Below are positions 6,675 through 11,518 of a DNA stretch of 11,518 bases, piece after piece; the stretch's first letter is position 1; every line of letters starts with the position of its first letter. The stretch covers positions 1 to 11,518 of the forward strand of contig JAFSWA010000006.1 of NCBI GenBank assembly GCA_017444705.1, in the 5' to 3' direction. The notes under the pieces are model-generated. The model saw only the letters and a program-made list of their open reading frames with translations, had not been told where the DNA came from and did no database searches. The position numbers and the translations under genes are program-made. Origin of the DNA: a bacterium. Lineage in GTDB: Bacteria; Cyanobacteriota; Vampirovibrionia; Gastranaerophilales; Gastranaerophilaceae.

Positions 6675-7718
6675 TTATGGCTTTAAAACTATTTTTACTG
6701 CTTTGGATGAACCCTGCATTTCAAGAGCGGTTTTTGTTTCTGCTAACGGCATTTCGCAGGTTATTAATTTTTTAACGTCAATTTTCTTTTCTGAAATCAT
6801 ATCTAATGCGGCTTTTATATATTTGGGAGTATGATGAAATGCCGCTACAAGTTTTACTTCGTCATAGTGAAGTCTTTTTGTGTCAAAAGTTACTGTTGTA
6901 CCGGATTTGCATCCTCCGAAAAGCATAACTGTTCCGCCTTTTCTGACAGAATTTGGCAACTGTTCCCAAATTTCAGGCAATCCTACGCAGTCAACCGCAA
7001 CATCAAGTCCCATTTTTTCATCCGAAAACTCTATAAATTCTTTTATATAGTCATATTGTTTTGCATTTATTACCTTATCTGTATCGGCAAAAGTTTTTGC
7101 TAATTCGAGTTTCAACGGATTTCTTGCAGCTGTTATAACTTTTGCCCCTCTTATTTTTGCAACTTTGGCAAACATTAATCCGATAGGTCCGAGCCCTATT
7201 ATTCCGACGCTCATACCTTCTTTTATTTCTGCTTTTTCGGCTCCGTGAATCACATTTGATAGCGGTTCAACAAATGCCGCTTCTTCAAAAGAAACATTAT
7301 CGGGAATAATATAAAGATTTTTCTCAACAATTCTTTTGGGAATAGTGATATATTGTGCATACGCACCGTTTAAAAATTCGAGATTTTCGCAAAGATTATA
7401 TTCACCCTTTTTACAAAAAAAACACTCACCGCAAGGGGCAGAATTAGCAGCAACGACTCTTTGTCCTGCTTTGAAGTTTGAAACACCTGCTCCTACTTTT
7501 TCTATAATACCCGAAAACTCATGTCCGAAACCCGACGGAGTGGATTTTATCAAAACAGGATGACCTCTCCTGTATGTTTTTAAATCTGTTCCGCAGGTAA
7601 GAGCAGCTTTGATTTTTACTAAAACTTCGCCCTCTTTCGGCTCCGGAATTTTTACTTTTTCAAATCTTATATCCAAAGGAGCATAAAACAAAACCGCATC
7701 CATATATTTTTCAGTCAT
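6675..7718 (-). CDS. Zinc-dependent medium-chain dehydrogenase (alcohol/polyol type)
   Basis: 347 residues, complete member of the threonine/sorbitol dehydrogenase branch of the MDR superfamily. Catalytic zinc ligands appear as C42, H66-E67 (GHE) and E151. The structural zinc is held by C96, C99, C102 and C110. The Rossmann motif GLGPIG is at 175-180. At the end of the second strand the usual Asp that binds the NAD ribose is Ala198, followed by Arg199, which suggests NADP(H) preference (inference). The ATG overlaps the stop of the preceding dehydrogenase by one base (TAATG), with AAGGA 10 bases upstream. Third gene of the glgC operon. Substrate unknown: threonine, sorbitol, galactitol phosphate and other polyols are all possible. 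Confidence 0.85.
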   Translation of the reverse strand: MTEKYMDAVLFYAPLDIRFEKVKIPEPKEGEVLVKIKAALTCGTDLKTYRRGHPVLIKSTPSGFGHEFSGIIEKVGAGVSNFKAGQRVVAANSAPCGECFFCKKGEYNLCENLEFLNGAYAQYITIPKRIVEKNLYIIPDNVSFEEAAFVEPLSNVIHGAEKAEIKEGMSVGIIGLGPIGLMFAKVAKIRGAKVITAARNPLKLELAKTFADTDKVINAKQYDYIKEFIEFSDEKMGLDVAVDCVGLPEIWEQLPNSVRKGGTVMLFGGCKSGTTVTFDTKRLHYDEVKLVAAFHHTPKYIKAALDMISEKKIDVKKLITCEMPLAETKTALEMQGSSKAVKIVLKP

Positions 7719-8695
7719 TATTCGCCAATCCTTATATATGCTTTCATTATTTTATTTGACAAGGTATCTTCTATTGCTTTTTGTAAATCTTCTAAATTGT
7801 ATTCTGTCGTAAGACCGTCCACTCTGACAATTTTATCTTCTAACAGTTTTAAAGCTTTTTTTAAAGTATCGGGAGTTGCGGAATATGTACTCAAAACTTT
7901 CAGTTCACGATAGTAAATAGCATTGTTTGAAAATCCTATATTATCGTCAGCTATTGAGGAGAATATTAATATTGTTCCGCCGTTTCTGACATATTTTTGT
8001 GCGGAATTAACAGTTGCATTCGCTCCGGCAGTTAAAAATACCGCATCGACAGAACCGTCCTCAACAGCATTTTTAGCCTCGTTAAATCCGAATTTTTCAG
8101 CCAAATCAAGTCGGTCTTTGATTAAATCGATTCCGATAACTTCATGACCGAACGCTTTAAGAGCTTGCCCCATAAGCAGACCTATTGTGCCGAGTCCTAT
8201 TACCGCAACTTTTGAATTTTCAGGCAAATCTGCCCTTTCTGCAGCACGAATACAACAACCCAATGGTTCCATAAAAGAAGCATCCGTCAATGAAAGATTT
8301 TTTGGAATTTTATGTGTAGTGTTTTGCAGGTGTAATTCAGAAGCAAAAATATATTCGGAAAATCCTCCGGGGCGAATATTTGTTTGTTTAAACTGTTTGC
8401 ACATTGAATAGCTTTTCCCTTTGCAAAAAACACATTCTCCGCATGGAATGTGATGCCCCATTACAATAATATCACCTTGTTTAAAATTAGTTTCCGTATC
8501 AATTTCAGTAATTTCCCCGACAACTTCATGCCCCAAAACAATACCGTTTTGTTTATGAAGATATTTTATTATATCAGAACCGCAAAGCCCTGAGCCAAGT
8601 ACTTTTATAATTGCCCCTTTACCTGAATTAGCAAGAGCCGGTTTTTCGTATTCTTTAATTTCAATTCGCTCGTTATTAATTACGGCAGCTCTCAT
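7718..8695 (-). CDS. Zinc-dependent medium-chain dehydrogenase, second copy type
   Basis: 325 residues, complete MDR-family enzyme, only distantly similar to the dehydrogenase encoded just downstream. C38 (in CGSD), H56-E57 (GHE) and E143 fit the catalytic zinc. C85, C88, C91 and C99 fit the structural zinc. Rossmann motif GLGTIG at 167-172, with D190 at the end of the following strand, predicts NAD(H) use. It is shorter than the usual 340-350 residues because of a tight N-terminal domain. The ATG directly follows the glgC stop (TAAATG), and a GGGAG lies about 12 bases upstream, so translation is likely coupled to glgC. Substrate cannot be read from the sequence; sugar or polyol oxidoreduction is the general expectation. 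Confidence 0.85.
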   Translation of the reverse strand: MRAAVINNERIEIKEYEKPALANSGKGAIIKVLGSGLCGSDIIKYLHKQNGIVLGHEVVGEITEIDTETNFKQGDIIVMGHHIPCGECVFCKGKSYSMCKQFKQTNIRPGGFSEYIFASELHLQNTTHKIPKNLSLTDASFMEPLGCCIRAAERADLPENSKVAVIGLGTIGLLMGQALKAFGHEVIGIDLIKDRLDLAEKFGFNEAKNAVEDGSVDAVFLTAGANATVNSAQKYVRNGGTILIFSSIADDNIGFSNNAIYYRELKVLSTYSATPDTLKKALKLLEDKIVRVDGLTTEYNLEDLQKAIEDTLSNKIMKAYIRIGE

Positions 8696-9931
8696 TTACA
8701 ATTTTGCTCCCTTTGGTACAACAACAATACCTTCGGGTGTTATAAAAAATCCCCTTGCCAAATCTTTTTCTTTATCTAATCCGATTTTTGTTCCTTCGGG
8801 AATTTCTACGTTTTTATCTATTATTGCATTTCTAATTTCACAATTTCTGCCGACAGATACATCTTCCATAATAATTGAATCAACAACTTTCGAGAAACTG
8901 TTAACTCTGACATTCGGAGATATTACACAATGTGAAATCTCACTGCCGGAAATAATACAACCCTCTGATACAAGAGAATTTGTCGCCATCCCAATTCTGT
9001 CGTTTTCATTCCAAATAAACTTTGCCGGCGGATAATTGTAGTTAAATGTTTTTATAGGCCAACTTTTTGAGTATAAATTAAAAATCGGCGAATACATTGT
9101 AAGCTCCATATTGGCTTTATAATATGCATCAACCGTTCCGACATCTCTCCAATATCCTTTTTCTTCTTCACTGATACCCATTGGCTCATTTTGGTTGAAG
9201 TCATAAACATAAACTCTCATATCATTTGAAAGCATATAGGGAATAATATCTTTTCCAAAATCGTGTGAGGAATATTCAAGAATGGCATCTCTTTCAACCT
9301 CAGTTACTAAGGTTGAAGTATCAAAAACATAATTTCCCATTGACGCAAGACACATATCCGGATGTCCAGGCATGTGTCTTGGAGTAGTTTTCGGTTTTTC
9401 AATGAATGCGGTTAATCTCCAATCGTCGTCAACTTCAATAATACCGTATTGATTAGCAATTTCAATAGGAACGGGAATTGCGGAAATTGTCAGATGAGCC
9501 TTTGATTTTTTGTGAAATTTAATCATTTGGTGAATATCCATTTTGTAAATATGGTCACCGCCAAAAACGCATACATATTGAGGATTTTCATCAATAATCT
9601 GATTAAGATTTTGATAAATTGCATCAGCCGTACCCTGATACCAATTTGCTCCGGTTCTCATTTGTGCGGGAACAATATCTATATATTGGTCAATTGCAGC
9701 TGATAAAGGCCAACCTCTTGTGATATGTTTTATAAGTGAATCGGATTTATATTGTGTCAGGACTTTAATCTTATAAATCCCCGAATTGATAAAATTATTG
9801 ATTACGAAATCAATAATTCTGTACCGACCTCCGAACGGAACCGCAGGCTTTGCTCTGTCTTTTGTCAAAGGGTACATCCTTTTACCCTCACCGCCTGCCA
9901 AAATCATTGCTAATACATTATTCTTTGTCAT
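8696..9931 (-). CDS. glgC: Glucose-1-phosphate adenylyltransferase (ADP-glucose pyrophosphorylase)
   Basis: 411 residues. Makes ADP-glucose from ATP and glucose 1-phosphate, the committed step of bacterial glycogen synthesis; cytoplasmic tetramer in the family. The nucleotidyltransferase domain shows ILAGGEGKRMYPLT (10-23), RAKPAVPFGGRYRIIDF (26-42), NWYQGTADAIYQN (96-108), GGDHIYKMD (124-132) and FIEKPK (176-181). From about residue 300 on, short hexapeptide-like turns (CIISGSEISHCVIS and similar) form the C-terminal left-handed beta-helix. The E. coli activator-site Lys39 position is Arg36 here, so fructose-bisphosphate activation cannot be assumed. Start supported by AAGGG 7 bases upstream. 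Leads an operon with two dehydrogenases; other glg genes are not in the window. Confidence 0.95.
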   Translation of the reverse strand: MTKNNVLAMILAGGEGKRMYPLTKDRAKPAVPFGGRYRIIDFVINNFINSGIYKIKVLTQYKSDSLIKHITRGWPLSAAIDQYIDIVPAQMRTGANWYQGTADAIYQNLNQIIDENPQYVCVFGGDHIYKMDIHQMIKFHKKSKAHLTISAIPVPIEIANQYGIIEVDDDWRLTAFIEKPKTTPRHMPGHPDMCLASMGNYVFDTSTLVTEVERDAILEYSSHDFGKDIIPYMLSNDMRVYVYDFNQNEPMGISEEEKGYWRDVGTVDAYYKANMELTMYSPIFNLYSKSWPIKTFNYNYPPAKFIWNENDRIGMATNSLVSEGCIISGSEISHCVISPNVRVNSFSKVVDSIIMEDVSVGRNCEIRNAIIDKNVEIPEGTKIGLDKEKDLARGFFITPEGIVVVPKGAKL

Positions 9932-9958
9932 AATTTCACCCTTTTGGTTTATTCATTT

Positions 9959-9987
9959 ATTGTACTAAAATTGTTAAGATATTACAA
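9959..9987 (-). promoter_or_regulatory. Sigma-70-type promoter of glgC
   Basis: On the - strand, TTGTAA (9987-9982), then 17 bases, then TACAAT (9964-9959). Transcription would start near 9952, with a leader of about 20 bases to the glgC ATG at 9931. The -35 box ends 3 bases from the start codon of the divergent gene at 9991. The sequence around the -35 box, AACTTGTAATA, is identical to that at the surE promoter. Confidence 0.65.
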
Positions 9988-9990
9988 GTT

Positions 9991-10950
9991 ATGTTAAAAA
10001 AGTTTTCAGTAATATTTTTATTAATTTTATTTTTGTTGCCGGACTGTGGTTTTGGATTTTGTGCCGAAATTGTGGTTGATGACTCGATTCACGGTGAAAT
10101 TGCATCAAAATATGAAATTGATAAACTTCCCGATTTGCCACAATCGCTTCAAAATGAAACGATAGATGATATTTTTACCCCTAATGAATTTGATACTCAG
10201 CCGACATCAAAATATACTCCGCAGTCAAATAACGGACAAACAACAACTCAATCGACTAATAATACTCCAAGTTCAAATCCTGTAAATACTCCGCCGAAAC
10301 AGACTATAACGCCGAGTCAACCGCAGACAACGCAAACGGTTCAAAAGCCTGCGGCAGTCAGTTATAACGATTTTGTAAAAATTAATAAAGGTAAAAAGTT
10401 TAAAGTTGTAAACAATGCAGACTTAACAGACAGTCTGAGAAAGGGTACAGTTATTACTTTTATCAGTACACAGGCAGAAACAAATAAATATATAACAATA
10501 CCAAAAGGTACGGTTTTTAAAGGGGTTGTAGAAGATTCTCATACTCCGAATTTGTCTGCAAACGGAGGACTTTTAGTAATAAAAGTTAATAAAATGGTTT
10601 ATAATGGGAGAACTTACAATATTGATGCAAAAATTACGATTGCAAAAGGGAAACATATATTTTTTAATAACATAAAGGGTAAACATAAATATTGGAAGAA
10701 CTTGGTTAATTCCACTTCAAAAGGAAAAAAATTTTATGACAGAATGTGGGCAAAAACAAAAAAATATTTTAAACCCGGAATAGAAATTATAATTTCTCCG
10801 GTGGCTTTTGTGGCAGGAACGGTTACTTATGCGGCAAATATCGCTGTTTCACCTGTTTTGGCATTATTTTCAAAAGGGGGAAAACTTACTATACCGAAAT
10901 ACAGTGCATTTGAAATAAAAATGCTTGATGATGCAATAATTTACAGATAA
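9991..10950 (+). CDS. Secreted or periplasmic protein of unknown function
   Basis: 319 residues; I do not recognise the family. Residues 1-25 look like a signal peptide: KK, then a long hydrophobic core, with cleavage possible after GFCA (22-25). C19 and C24 lack a proper lipobox. Residues 66-122 are a low-complexity linker rich in Thr, Pro, Gln, Ser and Asn. The rest (about 124-319) has beta-type repeats: KGTVITFIS (151-159), ITIPKGTVFKGVV (168-180) and LTIPKYSAFEIKML (299-312). A basic, aromatic stretch (229-260) follows the second, and a hydrophobic segment (263-293) precedes the third. The IPKGT-x-hydrophobic pattern loosely recalls the beta-barrel of VirB10/TrbI-like proteins; that is only a hint. 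No clear Shine-Dalgarno or promoter precedes the ATG, but no better start exists. Confidence 0.8.
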   Translation: MLKKFSVIFLLILFLLPDCGFGFCAEIVVDDSIHGEIASKYEIDKLPDLPQSLQNETIDDIFTPNEFDTQPTSKYTPQSNNGQTTTQSTNNTPSSNPVNTPPKQTITPSQPQTTQTVQKPAAVSYNDFVKINKGKKFKVVNNADLTDSLRKGTVITFISTQAETNKYITIPKGTVFKGVVEDSHTPNLSANGGLLVIKVNKMVYNGRTYNIDAKITIAKGKHIFFNNIKGKHKYWKNLVNSTSKGKKFYDRMWAKTKKYFKPGIEIIISPVAFVAGTVTYAANIAVSPVLALFSKGGKLTIPKYSAFEIKMLDDAIIYR

Positions 10951-10952
10951 AT

Positions 10953-10978
10953 AACGGGACATTTTATAATGTCCCGTT
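10953..10978. terminator. Bidirectional terminator hairpin between convergent genes
   Basis: A perfect 11-bp stem (AACGGGACATT 10953-10963 with AATGTCCCGTT 10968-10978) closes on a 4-base loop (ttat). It starts 3 bases after the + strand TAA and ends 15 bases before the sigma-factor stop. The T-tracts are short on both sides (TTT on +, TTATTTAT on -). Placement between two converging genes supports termination in both directions. Confidence 0.8.
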
Positions 10979-10992
10979 TCTCAATTCCAACG

Positions 10993-11518
10993 TCAGCCCA
11001 AGTAGTGTCTCAATTCTGTCTTTGTACTTAATCGACGCAGCTTTCTCAAACTTCCTTTTTCTATTTGTCTAATTCTTTCTTTTGAAAAACCTAAAATTTT
11101 TCCTATTGATTCAAGTGTTTTTGGTTTTTCACAACCGATACCGAATCTGTTTGAAATAATATATTTTTCTCGTTCATCAAGTTTATCGAGAAGTTTATGA
11201 ATATCTTTTTCTCTTGATTTTAGTTCTAAATATTTGTCGGGAGATTCTGTTTTTTTGTCTATAATGTAGTCTAAAAGCATTAAATCATCTGCAACCGGAC
11301 TTTCAAGACTTATTGTTTCCTGTCTTGAAGCGTGTTTTATTTTATTAAGCATTTTTTTTGAATATCCGCATAATTCCATAATTTCTGCGTCATCCGGTTC
11401 TCTGCCCAGCTTATTTGTTAAATTATACAGTGCTTTTTTGTATTGTTTAACTTTTTCTTCCATGTGTATCGGAAGTCTTATTGAGCGTGAATGATTAGAA
11501 ATTGCTCTTGAAACCGCC
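10993..11518 (-). CDS. Partial CDS (5' end outside window): sigma-70 family RNA polymerase sigma factor
   Basis: The C-terminal 174 residues are visible; the frame stays open through the right edge. An ATG at 11463 is not the start, because the 18 codons before it read as conserved sigma sequence: RAISNHSRSIRLPIHM, the end of region 2.4 and beginning of region 3. Region 3 continues with LGREPDDAEI. Region 4.1 has LDEREKYIISNRFGI and region 4.2 has TLESIGKILGF, then SKERIRQIEKGSLRKLRR, the helix-turn-helix that reads the -35 box. A short RpoD-like tail (TELRHYLG) ends the protein. The position of E. coli sigma-70 R584 is Lys here. It is a group 1 or group 2 factor; which one cannot be decided without the N-terminal part. 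Confidence 0.9.
   Translation of the reverse strand, partial: AVSRAISNHSRSIRLPIHMEEKVKQYKKALYNLTNKLGREPDDAEIMELCGYSKKMLNKIKHASRQETISLESPVADDLMLLDYIIDKKTESPDKYLELKSREKDIHKLLDKLDEREKYIISNRFGIGCEKPKTLESIGKILGFSKERIRQIEKGSLRKLRRLSTKTELRHYLG

Noticed and set aside
6623..6676. A + strand terminator (stem CTTGTAATAA/TTATTACAAG followed by TTTTTT)
   Set aside because: No + strand gene precedes it; the arrangement is better explained by promoter dyads on the - strand, although blocking antisense transcription cannot be excluded.
9991..10065. A lipoprotein signal in the secreted protein
   Set aside because: Neither LPDC nor FGFC fits the lipobox pattern (Leu, then small residues, then Cys), so an ordinary signal peptide is more likely.
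11461..11463. ATG taken as the start of the sigma factor
   Set aside because: The codons before it encode conserved region 2.4/3 sequence, so the gene continues past the window edge.

Overview
The window is AT-rich, compactly organised bacterial chromosome. It holds 11 complete genes and two genes cut by the window edges. There is no phage, IS element, CRISPR array or RNA gene that I can recognise. My best guess at the source is a fermentative, non-photosynthetic relative of cyanobacteria (Gastranaerophilales/Melainabacteria) or a similarly AT-rich gut anaerobe. The reasons are the anaerobe-type EtfA, the glycogen gene glgC, and a truncated gene end that looks like the pilin-like proteins of that group. 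This is inference from protein style, not a database result.

Layout. Positions 1-171 (+) are the 3' end of a probable pilin-like gene. Positions 172-521 are a gene-free stretch between convergent genes; it holds a terminator-like hairpin and a GC-rich palindromic repeat of the GTCATTGCGAG type. Positions 522-6613 (-) are one tightly packed eight-gene operon, in transcription order surE, pyrH, frr, cdsA, rnc, rpe, etfB, etfA. Its genes overlap by 1 to 14 bases or are separated by 10-11 bases. A good sigma-70-type promoter (TTGTAA-17-TATAAT) embedded in nested inverted repeats lies just upstream of surE. Positions 6675-9931 (-) are a second operon, glgC followed by two zinc-dependent medium-chain dehydrogenases, with its own promoter (TTGTAA-17-TACAAT). 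Positions 9991-10950 (+) encode a divergent secreted protein of unknown function that shares a 59-base intergenic region with glgC. Positions 10953-10978 form a perfect 11-bp hairpin acting as a terminator between this gene and the convergent 3' part of a sigma-70 family gene (10993-11518, -), which runs off the right edge.

How the genes fit together. The large operon groups housekeeping functions: nucleotide pool (surE, pyrH), ribosome recycling (frr), phospholipid synthesis (cdsA), RNA processing (rnc), pentose phosphate metabolism (rpe) and electron transfer (etfBA). The second operon joins ADP-glucose synthesis for glycogen to two redox enzymes whose substrate I cannot name.

Points of most interest: RNase III has Cys at the position of a conserved metal-binding Asp; a dyad-rich promoter sits at surE; the two operon promoters share an 11-base element; the paired dehydrogenases have opposite predicted cofactor preference; and the secreted protein has repeated beta-type motifs. 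I did not find a clearly new multi-gene system. Most of the window is ordinary core genome.
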